A stretch of 64,000 nucleotides of DNA from an uncultured Paracoccaceae bacterium (GTDB lineage: Bacteria; Pseudomonadota; Alphaproteobacteria; Rhodobacterales; Rhodobacteraceae). Shown piece by piece: positions 1 to 8,731 of this stretch; the stretch's first letter is position 1, and each line of letters opens with the position of its first letter. The translations under genes and the position numbers were made by a program. The notes under the pieces were generated by a model that did not search any database, was not told the origin of the DNA, and was given only the letters and a program-made list of their open reading frames with translations. The DNA is taken from NCBI GenBank assembly GCA_947488605.1, contig CANKZJ010000003.1, positions 186,001 through 250,000 of the forward strand, written 5' to 3'.

Positions 1-606
1 TGGTTGTCGCACAAACCGAAAGAGCCCGGCTGTTGGCATATCAGGAAACACGGGCTTGATATTTTGCGCCAAAGACATCCATCCCAAGGCACCTGATTGC
101 ACCTCAGCACCTGCGTCATAGCTCGCCTTGATCAGCAAAAGCCATGATGCAGCGTAGAGCGCACAGATCACTGCAAATACCCACCCCTCTGCTTGCCACC
201 AAATGATGCCGCTTGGCGTCCATAATACAAAGAGCGCAAAAAGCTGAACGGAGGCGATAGTCGCATAGGTCGTTGTGGATAGCGTGGCGCCGTATTGCGC
301 AGGCGCGAGCCGTGCCAAGTATTTGCGCCCGCGGTCACCGAGTAAAAGAGAATGCATCAACGGAAACTGCACGATCAAAGCGGCATTGGCGAAGATCGAC
401 CACGGGTGCGGGACAGACCCCAAACTTTTGCTCATCCCAAAGAACATCGCCCCGATCATTGCGAGCACCGCTGCGCCAAAGATCAAATGACACGCGATTC
501 CGTACACAAAAGCCGTCACGATCCGCCGTCGACCGGGAGGCGGACGCAATGTACCCAGCGCCAAAGCCAAGATACGCGTCAGGGGAGAAGGCGTTTTCGT
601 TTTCAT
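1..606 (-). CDS. MddA/isoprenylcysteine methyltransferase-like membrane protein (partial, C-terminus beyond window)
   Basis: The frame starts at an ATG whose first base is 606 and stays open to the left edge, giving 202 residues without a stop. Hydrophobic segments lie near residues 31-57, 70-90, 111-130 and 142-160, with a cluster of arginines before the first. The order of segments and the pattern around 'FPLMHSLLLGDRGR' and 'ALFVLWTPSG' resemble the MddA (methanethiol S-methyltransferase) and isoprenylcysteine carboxyl methyltransferase group of integral membrane enzymes, which use S-adenosylmethionine at a C-terminal site. That catalytic end lies outside the window, so the substrate cannot be inferred. 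The gene diverges from the small protein at 700. It could equally be a NnrU-like protein. Confidence 0.5.
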   Translation of the reverse strand, partial: MKTKTPSPLTRILALALGTLRPPPGRRRIVTAFVYGIACHLIFGAAVLAMIGAMFFGMSKSLGSVPHPWSIFANAALIVQFPLMHSLLLGDRGRKYLARLAPAQYGATLSTTTYATIASVQLFALFVLWTPSGIIWWQAEGWVFAVICALYAASWLLLIKASYDAGAEVQSGALGWMSLAQNIKPVFPDMPTAGLFRFVRQP

Positions 607-699
607 TTAGCGAAGTTAGCGCGCGGTCATGCCAAGACGACTGGCTTTGACGAATGGTCGCGGCTTGCATTGCGCCGAATGCCAGCTAAGTCGCATGAT

Positions 700-915
700 A
701 TGACGCAAAAGCCAGACCTGCCCCCCGAACACATCAGCGAAGTCGTGCAAATGGCGCTCTCTGATCATGTGAGCTTTAGTGATATTCAGCGCGAGTATGG
801 CCTTGGTGAAAAAGACGTTAAAGCCTTGATGCGTGAAAACCTGAAAACCGGAAGCTACCGCGCCTGGCGCAAACGTGTCCGCGATTTTGGCGATCGACGG
901 GCGCATTACAAATAG
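700..915 (+). CDS. Small TIGR03643-type (DUF2805) protein
   Basis: A 71-residue protein with a conserved-looking core: 'EVVQMALSDHVSFSDIQ', then 'YGLGEKDVKALMRENL', then 'YRAWRKRVRDF'. This matches my memory of the TIGR03643/DUF2805 family of short proteins with no established function; the helical, basic character would suit nucleic-acid binding, which is inference. An in-frame ATG at 679 would add seven residues; I prefer 700 because family members start close to the 'PPEHI' segment. No strong ribosome binding site decides between them. It stands alone between the divergent membrane protein and the ABC1 kinase gene. Confidence 0.6.
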   Translation: MTQKPDLPPEHISEVVQMALSDHVSFSDIQREYGLGEKDVKALMRENLKTGSYRAWRKRVRDFGDRRAHYK

Positions 916-968
916 CTGCCCCCTATGAAAAAGCTGGCAACGCAGCCGTGCACCGCTAACTCCTTCAT

Positions 969-2309
969 ATGAGTGACAAACCCACATTATCACGCGCCCT
1001 CGCCGTGCCTTCGGGCCGCATATCGCGGTTCAGCCGTCTTGGAACGATGACGGCTGGCGTTGCGGGCAACATGGCGATGAACGGATTTGCGCAATTGGCG
1101 CAGGGTCAGAAGCCCGCGATGCGCGACTTGCTGATGACACCGCAAAACATCACACGCATCACCGAAAAACTGGCGCAAATGCGCGGCGCTGCGATGAAAT
1201 TGGGGCAGCTGGTGTCGATGGACTCGGGCGAGTTCATGCCCCCGGAAATGGCGCAGATCATGGCGCGTCTGCGCGATGATGCGCATGTCATGCCGCCTGC
1301 CCAGCTTAAACAGGTGCTGAATACGAACTGGCCCGACAAATGGCTCAACCAGTTTGCGAAATTCGATGTTAGGCCCATTGCCGCCGCGTCCATCGGGCAG
1401 GTGCACCGTGCGCAACTTAAGGATGGCACCGATCTTGCCATCAAAGTCCAATATCCGGGTGTTGCAAAAAGCATCGACAGTGATGTGTCGAATGTAGGGG
1501 CCTTGATGAAAATGTCAGGGCTGCTGCCAAAGGGGTTCGAACTTGCCCCCTATCTTGAGGAAGCGCGCCTGCAACTGCATCAGGAGACCGACTACGCGCT
1601 TGAGGGCCAACATCTTGCGCGGTTTGGTGATATCTTGGCGGATACACCAGAATTCGCGATCCCAACATTCCACCCAGCGTGGAGTACCAAGCAAATCCTC
1701 GCGATGTCATTCGCAGATGGCGTGGCAATCGAAGAGACTACAACGCTGGATGGGGCCGAACGACACCGGATTGCAGACGCACTAATCGGGCTGACGCTGA
1801 AAGAGCTCTTTGTTTACGGCGTCATGCAAACAGACCCTAACTTTGCCAATTATCGCTATGATCCCAAGTCGCGGCAGATCATCTTGTTGGATTTTGGCGC
1901 GACCCGCGAACTTGATCCGATCATTGTGGAACAATACCGGCGCTTGCTGATTGCAGGGCTTGCGAATGACCAATTCACACTCGCTGAGGTGGCCCTCGAC
2001 ATCGGGTTCATTGCAGCTGAAACTCAAGAACGGCACCGCCAAGCCATCATGGAAATGATGAACATGGCGTTTGCAGCATTGAGGCAGGATGGGCCTTTCG
2101 ATTTCACCGACAAAACACTGCCCCGTGCCATGCAGAATGCCGGTATAGCCTTGGCCGAGGACGGATTTGTGCCGCCGCCCCTGCCCATTGACGTTTTGTT
2201 GTTACAGCGCAAATTCGGAGGAATTTTCCTGCTTGCCAGTAAGTTGGGCGCACGTATCGATTTAGGGGCCTATTTGAAGGCATATACTGAACCCGGTTCG
2301 TCATCTTGA
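969..2309 (+). CDS. ABC1/UbiB (AarF) family kinase-like protein
   Basis: A 446-residue member of the ABC1/ADCK/UbiB atypical protein-kinase-like family, whose bacterial members support ubiquinone biosynthesis or lipid homeostasis through an ATP-binding activity. Visible family marks are the KxGQ motif (KLGQ, residues 77-80), the alanine-rich loop 'AAASIGQVHRA' (138-148) that replaces the usual kinase P-loop, lysine 159 in 'LAIKVQYPG', 'QETDYALEG' (205-213), the catalytic-loop region 'QTDPNFANY' (287-295) and the metal-binding DFG (308-310). The usual catalytic loop has HxDPHPGN; here both histidines are replaced. No C-terminal membrane segments are obvious, unlike true UbiB. The glucosylglycerate phosphatase gene follows 46 bases downstream. 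Confidence 0.85.
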   Translation: MSDKPTLSRALAVPSGRISRFSRLGTMTAGVAGNMAMNGFAQLAQGQKPAMRDLLMTPQNITRITEKLAQMRGAAMKLGQLVSMDSGEFMPPEMAQIMARLRDDAHVMPPAQLKQVLNTNWPDKWLNQFAKFDVRPIAAASIGQVHRAQLKDGTDLAIKVQYPGVAKSIDSDVSNVGALMKMSGLLPKGFELAPYLEEARLQLHQETDYALEGQHLARFGDILADTPEFAIPTFHPAWSTKQILAMSFADGVAIEETTTLDGAERHRIADALIGLTLKELFVYGVMQTDPNFANYRYDPKSRQIILLDFGATRELDPIIVEQYRRLLIAGLANDQFTLAEVALDIGFIAAETQERHRQAIMEMMNMAFAALRQDGPFDFTDKTLPRAMQNAGIALAEDGFVPPPLPIDVLLLQRKFGGIFLLASKLGARIDLGAYLKAYTEPGSSS

Positions 2310-2355
2310 CCAGCCAGCGTTGCAGTTTCCCAGCGACTGATACAGTCTGTCCATA

Positions 2356-3147
2356 ATGACCAAGCAATGCCCCCTGTTGGTTTATACTGACCTTGATGGA
2401 ACGTTGATCGACCACACCACCTATCAATGGAGCGCCGCACAACCCGCGCTGGATGCGGTGCGGGACGCAGGGGGTGCGGTGATCCTTGCAAGCAGCAAAA
2501 CGGCAGCAGAAGTCGCGCCTTTGCAACGTGATCTGAAACTGACAGGTTTTCCTGCCATTATTGAAAACGGTGCAGGTGTATTGATGCCGAAGACGATGGC
2601 GAAAACGACATCGCCCGACTATTGCAAAATCCGGACCATTCTAGATGCAATGTCACCCAATATCAGAGACTATTTCAGGGGGTTCGGCGATATGACGGTG
2701 GCCGAGGTCGCAGCAGTCACAGGGCTACCCACTGAAGCTGCTCTACTTGCGAAGGACCGCTCTTTCTCTGAACCGGGGTTATGGTCGGGGACATCTGATG
2801 ACCGCCTAGCATTTGAAGCAGAACTAGCGAAATCCGGTGTCTCTGCGCAAATGGGTGGCCGCTTTTTGACCTTGTCATTTGGGTGCAAGAAATCGGACCA
2901 TATGACCGCGATCAACGCGCTTTATCAGCCCAAGGTTACCATCGCGCTAGGTGATGCGCCCAATGATATTGAAATGCTAGAGGCGGCAGACTTTGGTGTG
3001 GTCGTAGCCAACCCTTATCACGCGCCACTTCCCCAACTTGCGGGCGAAGCGGAGGGTCGTATCACGCGGACCAAGACCGCCGGACCGCAAGGATGGAATA
3101 CCGCTGTGCTGGATCTTTTGGCGCAGCTTGAACTGAATAGGAACTGA
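2356..3147 (+). CDS. HAD-family glucosyl-/mannosyl-3-phosphoglycerate phosphatase
   Basis: A 263-residue HAD-IIB phosphatase of the mannosyl-3-phosphoglycerate phosphatase type. Motif I is 'YTDLDGTL' with the nucleophile aspartate near residue 12; 'SSKTAAEV' follows near 49 as motif II; 'ALGDAPNDIEML' near 197 is the metal-binding motif IV. The family removes phosphate from glycosyl-3-phosphoglycerate to give the compatible solute mannosylglycerate or glucosylglycerate. Because the next gene looks like a GT81-type synthase and a glucosylglycerate phosphorylase lies beyond it, I infer the substrate is glucosyl-3-phosphoglycerate. Its stop is 5 bases before the synthase start, so the two are co-transcribed. 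Confidence 0.82.
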   Translation: MTKQCPLLVYTDLDGTLIDHTTYQWSAAQPALDAVRDAGGAVILASSKTAAEVAPLQRDLKLTGFPAIIENGAGVLMPKTMAKTTSPDYCKIRTILDAMSPNIRDYFRGFGDMTVAEVAAVTGLPTEAALLAKDRSFSEPGLWSGTSDDRLAFEAELAKSGVSAQMGGRFLTLSFGCKKSDHMTAINALYQPKVTIALGDAPNDIEMLEAADFGVVVANPYHAPLPQLAGEAEGRITRTKTAGPQGWNTAVLDLLAQLELNRN

Positions 3148-3152
3148 TCTTC

Positions 3153-4373
3153 ATGGCCGACTTTCATCAAAACGGGAACATCGCGACATTGCACAATCTG
3201 CGGACACGTTCCGCAGACGACATGAACGCAGAGCTTGCCGCCTTTGCCAGTTCGCGAAAAATCTCGCTGATATTGCCGTGCCTCTATTCAGAGCTTGAGG
3301 GTGAGGCGATGCCACACATCCTGCAAGAGCTATCGAAAGTGACCTATCTGCACCGCATCATCATCGGTTTGGACCGCGCCGATGAAGCACAGTTTCGTCA
3401 TGCCAAGACGTTCTTTGAAGGGTTAAACCAAAATCACATCGTTATCTGGAACGACAGCCCGCGCATGAAGGAACTGGGCGCGAGGCTTGGTGCGATTGGG
3501 TTAGAGCCGGCAGAGCAAGGGAAAGGAAAAAACGTATGGTCTGCAATGGGTTATCTGATTGGTTGCGCCGATAGTGCCGTGATGGCAATCCATGACTGCG
3601 ATATTTTGACCTACAATAACGAGATGCTAGCCAGGCTCGTCTACCCCGTTGCGAACCCTAATTTTCCCTATCAAGTCGCCAAGGGATATTACCCCCGCGT
3701 TGGCGAAAATAAACTGAACGGGCGCGTGACCCGCTTGTTGGTAAGCCCCCTACTCATTGCGTTGAAACGGGTGATTGGTGATCGCGATTACATCGATTAT
3801 TTGCGCAGTTTCCGCTATCCACTGTCCGGTGAATTTGCCATGCGCACGGCGATTTTGCCTGACCTGCGTATCCCGTCAGACTGGGGCCTGGAGATTGGCG
3901 TTTTATCCGAAGCGTGGCGCAATCTTGCACCCAAAGCCGTGTGTCAGGTCGAAATCGCCGATGCCTACGACCACAAACATCAAGACCTCAGCCCCGACGA
4001 TGCAGATGCTGGACTTAGCCGTATGTCGACCGATATCTGCAAGGCGATTTTTCGCAAGCTGGCGGCCGACGGAACCGTGTTTACCGCTAACGTCTTTCGC
4101 ACGCTGAAAGCGACCTACTACCGCACAGCGCTTGATCTGCTCGAGGCCTATTACAACGATGCCAAGATGAATGGCTTATCGATTGATCGACACTCGGAAG
4201 AGCGTTCAATCGAACTGTTTGCCGAAAATATCATGCGCGCTGGGCAGATTTTCATCGAAAACCCCCACGAGACGCCCTTCATCCCCACATGGAACCGGGT
4301 GCATTCCGCTGATCCCAGCTTCTTAACCGATCTGCGCGCTGCTGCGACGGCAGACGAGAAGGAATTCAGCTAG
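3153..4373 (+). CDS. Glucosyl-3-phosphoglycerate synthase-like glycosyltransferase (GT81-type)
   Basis: A 406-residue GT-A fold glycosyltransferase. The N-terminal strand 'KISLILPCLYSELEGE' (36-51), the 'EQGKGKNVWSA' segment (121-131) and the metal-binding 'DCD' (148-150) in 'AIHDCDILTYNN' are what I would expect of GpgS, which moves glucose from NDP-glucose to 3-phosphoglycerate. 'YPLSGEFAMR' and 'SDWGLEIGVLSEA' further on fit the acceptor side. An AGGAA ribosome binding site sits at the end of the upstream phosphatase gene. Its stop overlaps the stop of the convergent phosphorylase gene. A mannosyl-transferring relative cannot be excluded. Confidence 0.75.
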   Translation: MADFHQNGNIATLHNLRTRSADDMNAELAAFASSRKISLILPCLYSELEGEAMPHILQELSKVTYLHRIIIGLDRADEAQFRHAKTFFEGLNQNHIVIWNDSPRMKELGARLGAIGLEPAEQGKGKNVWSAMGYLIGCADSAVMAIHDCDILTYNNEMLARLVYPVANPNFPYQVAKGYYPRVGENKLNGRVTRLLVSPLLIALKRVIGDRDYIDYLRSFRYPLSGEFAMRTAILPDLRIPSDWGLEIGVLSEAWRNLAPKAVCQVEIADAYDHKHQDLSPDDADAGLSRMSTDICKAIFRKLAADGTVFTANVFRTLKATYYRTALDLLEAYYNDAKMNGLSIDRHSEERSIELFAENIMRAGQIFIENPHETPFIPTWNRVHSADPSFLTDLRAAATADEKEFS

Positions 4374-6118
4374 CCGCGGTTCGTGATCCAGCGGCATTGG
4401 TAGGGGGCCATCTGGATCATTTCTGCATCCATGTCGATCTTCTCGCCAGTCAGCAGATCAACCCAGTTTTCATCCTCAATCAAGTTGATCGCATAGGGTG
4501 AAATACCAACCGTTTCGGCGCTGACATTATGCATCGCAAAGATGGATTGTTGCCGATCAAGGCTTTGCCGCCAAACGCCAAATATACGGTCATCCAGCGC
4601 CATCGTGAACTGGGTCGCATTGGGGTGAAACGCAGACTGTTGCGAACGCAGACGCAGCCGATCTGACAATGCCGTCAGAACGCGCGATTGGGGCGTATCG
4701 GGGTCATCTAGTAAAGCCTGTAAGGTTGGATAATCCCACCGATGCCGATTGATTCCGCGGTTCATGCCGCGCCTTTCAACCTGCGCATGGTCATTCGGAG
4801 TGGCCAGCATGGAATGGATGTAGAACGCAGGGATACCCTCCAACGACATCACGATGGTTTGCGAACAGATAAAGCGATCGAAGTGGTATGCATCTTCGCC
4901 ATCAAACGTGCGGCTTGTCGCCTCGTAGAAAGTTGTGTTCAGCTCATAAGGCGCCTCACCACCGTCAGGCAGCGCCCGCATTGACACCAGACCACCAAGA
5001 TCTCTGACAGTATCAATCACCCGCGCAAGTTCCTGAGGCGGCAAAACGCCTTCGGCAGGGCGCACACCGATCCCATCGTGGCTGGCAGTGAAATTCAAAT
5101 AAGCGCAACCCAATTGCGCGGGGGGCATCCCACTTTGCCACCTTTTGAGATACTGGGCAGATCCCGACATCATTGCATGCAGGATCAGCGGCGGCAGCGG
5201 GAAATTATAGATCGCATGGGCCTCGTTCCGATTGCCAAAATAGCTTAGGTTCTCGGCCTTGGGCACGTTGGTTTCAGTCAATAAAATAATTGTTTCCGAC
5301 GCATAATCGCACAGCAATCGCATCAGTTGCACGATGGCATGTGTCTGCGGCAGATGGATTGACGATGTACCTGCCTCTTTCCAAAGGAAGGCCACCGCAT
5401 CAAGACGGATGATCCGAACGCCATTGTCGACGTGCAGCCGAATGATCCGCAAGAATTCGAGCAGGACTTCAGGGTTCCGAAAATCAAGATCAACCTGATC
5501 GTGGCTGAAAGTGCACCAGACATGCTTGATGCCGTCCGTCGTCTCGACCTCTTGCAACAAGGGCGTAGTGCGCGGACGCACAACATCGCTCAGGTCATCG
5601 TCGGGCGAGGCTTCAAAGAAGAACTTGTCATAGGGTTCCTGTCCTTGGCGATAGGCGTTGAACCACGCCCCCTGACTGGACACATGGTTCAGGACCAAGT
5701 CCGACATCAAATGGAATGCCGATCCGATCCGGTTGATATCCGGCCAATCCCCCAACTGCGGGTTTACCGCGCGAAAGTCCGACACCGCAAAGCCGTCATC
5801 AGACGTGAACGGAAAGAACGGCAAGATATGCACGCCATTCACGACCCCCTTCATGTGCCGCAAAAGGAAATCATGCAGCAGATCAAGCGGCTTGTGCGCG
5901 CCATCCAAAATCGAATTGCCGTAGGTGATCAGCAGCGCGTCATGTTCGGACCACAGGTTATTGCCAAGCGTGCGCCCTCTCTGGCGCGGCTTCGTGCCTT
6001 CGGGCCAGAATGCAGCCACAATCATGCTGGCAAGGATGTCTGCATCGACGTCAGGGTAGATTTGACGCACCTGACTGGTCAGGCGCTTGCTAAAGGAATT
6101 CATATGCGCTGCGGTCAT
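4370..6118 (-). CDS. GH13_18 phosphorylase, probable glucosylglycerate phosphorylase
   Basis: A 582-residue glycoside hydrolase family 13 protein of the sucrose-phosphorylase subfamily. The barrel motifs are visible: 'DLVLNHVSS' (region I), 'GVRIIRLDAVAF' with the nucleophile aspartate (region II), 'LLTETNVP' with the acid/base glutamate (region III) and 'TASHDGIGVRP' (region IV). The length (about 560-590) and the 'NLWSEHDALLITYG' N-terminal segment suit glucosylglycerate phosphorylase (EC 2.4.1.352; E. coli YcjM relatives) better than sucrose phosphorylase (about 490-500). It would convert glucosylglycerate and phosphate to glucose-1-phosphate and glycerate. An AGGA ribosome binding site lies 6 bases before the ATG at 6118. 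The facing synthase and phosphatase genes support this substrate. Confidence 0.8.
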   Translation of the reverse strand: MTAAHMNSFSKRLTSQVRQIYPDVDADILASMIVAAFWPEGTKPRQRGRTLGNNLWSEHDALLITYGNSILDGAHKPLDLLHDFLLRHMKGVVNGVHILPFFPFTSDDGFAVSDFRAVNPQLGDWPDINRIGSAFHLMSDLVLNHVSSQGAWFNAYRQGQEPYDKFFFEASPDDDLSDVVRPRTTPLLQEVETTDGIKHVWCTFSHDQVDLDFRNPEVLLEFLRIIRLHVDNGVRIIRLDAVAFLWKEAGTSSIHLPQTHAIVQLMRLLCDYASETIILLTETNVPKAENLSYFGNRNEAHAIYNFPLPPLILHAMMSGSAQYLKRWQSGMPPAQLGCAYLNFTASHDGIGVRPAEGVLPPQELARVIDTVRDLGGLVSMRALPDGGEAPYELNTTFYEATSRTFDGEDAYHFDRFICSQTIVMSLEGIPAFYIHSMLATPNDHAQVERRGMNRGINRHRWDYPTLQALLDDPDTPQSRVLTALSDRLRLRSQQSAFHPNATQFTMALDDRIFGVWRQSLDRQQSIFAMHNVSAETVGISPYAINLIEDENWVDLLTGEKIDMDAEMIQMAPYQCRWITNRG

Positions 6119-6513
6119 GAGGTTCCTGAATTAAAGCCAACATCTCAAATGAAACAGCGATGTGCGGTGAAATGCCAGCAAGAATACGAAACGACGCCTC
6201 ACAAAGAGCGATTACATTCTACTGAACCCTTATTTTATTGAAAATTGTGGCAAGGCGTCCAAGCGCCATTCACCTGCGCATTTTTTGGGCGAATTGCCGC
6301 TAAATCGACACAATGCAGACCTATCTCTCATCATTGTAGCTGAAAGGCATTCAATGCCCGGAAGCCGCGGCAGCAACCGGTCAAGTAGCTTGAATTTTAA
6401 GGCTTATTTGATAGTTTGCTGATCAGATAACGGCGATTCGTTGGTGGGCTTGCGCATCGCTGAAATAAAAATTCGCGCGTTAACATGCACGATTAGAGAA
6501 GAGTTGGTAGAAA
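6119..6513. other. Divergent intergenic region (395 bases) between phosphorylase and TadG-like genes
   Basis: No plausible gene is visible here. It must hold the promoters for both flanking genes. The one symmetric element I see is a 13-base odd palindrome, GGCATT-C-AATGCC, at 6346-6358. The stretch from about 6380 to 6480 is AT-richer than the flanks, fitting a promoter for the rightward gene, but no hexamer pair is convincing. Confidence 0.5.
6346..6358. promoter_or_regulatory. 13-base inverted repeat, candidate operator
   Basis: GGCATT and AATGCC are perfect inverted arms around a single central C. It lies 228 bases upstream of the phosphorylase start and 156 bases upstream of the TadG-like start, so either gene could be its target. 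No regulator gene is adjacent. Confidence 0.25.
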
Positions 6514-8508
6514 ATGTCCGCGTTCCCAAGATTCTTGAATAGCGCCTCGCGTCAGGCGAAGGCTGATCTCGACCGTTTTCGTCGCGACGAAGATGGTGGA
6601 TTGATCGTATTTAGCCTGATGGTTTTGATCTCCATGCTTGTTTTGGGCGGAATGGCCGTCGACTTTATGCGACAAGAAAACCAGCGTGTTGTTCTGCAAG
6701 GTGTTGCTGACAGATCGGTTCTTTCGGCCGCTTCGCTTCAACAAACTATTAACGGTCAGGATTTGGTCGAAGATTACTTTTTGAAGTCTGGCTTCAGCGA
6801 TGCGCTTGCAGAAGATCCCATTTTTGAAGACGAAGGTAACTCCAAGCGGGTATCCGTCGTCGCACAGCAAGAACTTGATACATTCTTCCTTCGTCTGATC
6901 GGCATCGACACACTTAGCTCGACTGCGTCAGCAAACGCGATTGAGGCGACTGGTAAGGTGGAAATCTCGCTCGTCATCGACGTTTCCGCGTCAATGCGGA
7001 GTGGTGGTTCCAACGGGCGTATTCAAAACAATGCAACTTCACTAGCGACAGGCGGAAAAATCTACGACTTGCGCGAAGCCGCTATGGGTTTTGCAACAAC
7101 CGTTCTTGATCCGGTCTACGAAGGCCAGGTGTCATTGAACATCATCCCATATGGCGGTCACGTGAATCCTGGCCCCGAAATGTTTGATATTCTCAATGGC
7201 AACGGAAAAGCCGGGGCCGACGATCATTTTATGATCCCCTTTGATGCGATCATTCCAGGTAAAGACGACGCAGCAATGAAATTCGTGCGCGACCCGGATG
7301 TACCAGCCGGCGTGGACGAGTTTTTCTGGGTCATAAACCCGGAAGTCGCGAAAGGTATCAACTACTTCTATCAAGTGGATAAGTCTGATCCTACAGTGAT
7401 CGAAGGTTACTTCCCTGAAGAAGTGACACCAGCAGGCTACGAGTATACTGGGCCGGTCGAACTGCAGTATTCAGAAGATGGCCCCGTCATCGTCGATGGA
7501 ACAACGGTCACCAACGAAATGGTCACAAAGATCGTAACGGAACGGGAAAACCCGGATACTGGTGCAATAGAATACTTCCCGGTCATCGATCTTGCCCTAC
7601 AAGATCCAGTTTTGGGCTATGACATTAACGCCCCTGGGAATACCGACATTGCGATTCTACCAGGACCAAATGGCATCCCTCAGATTCGCTATTCCCCGCC
7701 TGCATCTTGCATGGAAATATTTGGGGATGACGATTGGACAACCTCCGGCCCACCGGAAGCAGGTCAAGATATCATCCATAATTTCATGATTTATGGCTTC
7801 CAGAAGTGGGAAATTGAAGAAACCGTCAGAAGATGGGGCTGGTGCCCACAGGACGAGACAGTCATCAAGTATGCCATTCAGGATGCGACCGAAGCAGAAA
7901 GTTATATCGCGGGTCTATCGCTTTATGATGGCACCGGTACGGACGCCGCAATGAAGTGGGGACTAGCCACGCTTGACCCTGAAATGCAGCCGTTGTTTGA
8001 GCAGTTGAATGCTAGAAATACCCTGAATAACATTCTGGTACCTGATGATTTCACCAACCGGCCGGCCGAATATGACGACAACGACACGCGCAAGATCCTT
8101 GTGTTGATGACTGACGGTCAGATTACAGGTCAACGGCGTTCGACTGAGCCTAACAATATTCGTAATATTTTGGATATCACGCCAAATAACCAAAACAACG
8201 CTCGAAACTGGATGGGATGGACTGCTGGAACTGCGGCCAACGGTGGCTGGACAGAAGTAAAATCAGCCAATGATGCCCGCGACGATCTGGAAGCTCTTTG
8301 TGCGCTTGCAAACGCCGATGAGCGTGGAATCAAAGTTTACACCGTTGCGTTTGAGATTACCGGCACAGCAAACACTCAAGCGATGAGGGACTGTGCTTCT
8401 GATGAACCAGCCAACCAACAGTTTTACTTTGAAACGTCGGGTGCCGGTCTATCGGAAGTTTTCCAAGAGATCGCGCAACAAATCTCTGATCTGCGTTTGA
8501 CCGACTAA
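6514..8508 (+). CDS. TadG-like protein with von Willebrand factor A domain
   Basis: A 664-residue protein. Residues 24-72 carry the Tad/TadG-type N-terminus: charged 'RFRRDEDGG', a transmembrane helix at about 29-49, and 'RVVLQGVADRSVLSAA', typical of pilin-like Tad components. A von Willebrand A domain begins at about 150 with the MIDAS motif DVSAS (156-160) and ends with 'KILVLMTDGQ' (near 530) and 'GIKVYTVAFEI' (near 610). About 200 residues rich in D, P and E are inserted between MIDAS strands. The family assists Flp/Tad pilus assembly at the envelope, but no tad genes are in the window. A clear terminator follows at 8543. Confidence 0.8.
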   Translation: MSAFPRFLNSASRQAKADLDRFRRDEDGGLIVFSLMVLISMLVLGGMAVDFMRQENQRVVLQGVADRSVLSAASLQQTINGQDLVEDYFLKSGFSDALAEDPIFEDEGNSKRVSVVAQQELDTFFLRLIGIDTLSSTASANAIEATGKVEISLVIDVSASMRSGGSNGRIQNNATSLATGGKIYDLREAAMGFATTVLDPVYEGQVSLNIIPYGGHVNPGPEMFDILNGNGKAGADDHFMIPFDAIIPGKDDAAMKFVRDPDVPAGVDEFFWVINPEVAKGINYFYQVDKSDPTVIEGYFPEEVTPAGYEYTGPVELQYSEDGPVIVDGTTVTNEMVTKIVTERENPDTGAIEYFPVIDLALQDPVLGYDINAPGNTDIAILPGPNGIPQIRYSPPASCMEIFGDDDWTTSGPPEAGQDIIHNFMIYGFQKWEIEETVRRWGWCPQDETVIKYAIQDATEAESYIAGLSLYDGTGTDAAMKWGLATLDPEMQPLFEQLNARNTLNNILVPDDFTNRPAEYDDNDTRKILVLMTDGQITGQRRSTEPNNIRNILDITPNNQNNARNWMGWTAGTAANGGWTEVKSANDARDDLEALCALANADERGIKVYTVAFEITGTANTQAMRDCASDEPANQQFYFETSGAGLSEVFQEIAQQISDLRLTD

Positions 8509-8542
8509 CGCGAAGACGTAGGTGCAATGCTTTGAAATGAGA

Positions 8543-8573
8543 GGGGTCAGCCGTTTGGTTGGCCCCTTTTTTT
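8543..8573 (+). terminator. Rho-independent terminator after the TadG-like gene
   Basis: GGGGTCAGCC pairs with GGTTGGCCCC (10 pairs, two G-U wobbles) around a GTTT loop and is followed at once by seven T. It lies 35 bases after the stop codon. Confidence 0.9.
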
Positions 8574-8731
8574 GTGTCCATACGTGGCATGCCTTCGCGT
8601 GACGAACATCGCGCGGATGGATCAAACCAAACCTGAGGCTAGGTCTTTAAAAACAATCCTTTGTGCGGCATTCCGCCACCTACCGTGGTACGCGACGCAT
8701 CCTATCTGAGTGCTAACAGAAGGAATGTGTT

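Noticed and set aside
5432-6241. Long open frame on the plus strand opposite the phosphorylase gene
   Set aside because: It is antisense to a gene with intact GH13 motifs, has no ribosome binding site and no recognisable protein pattern.
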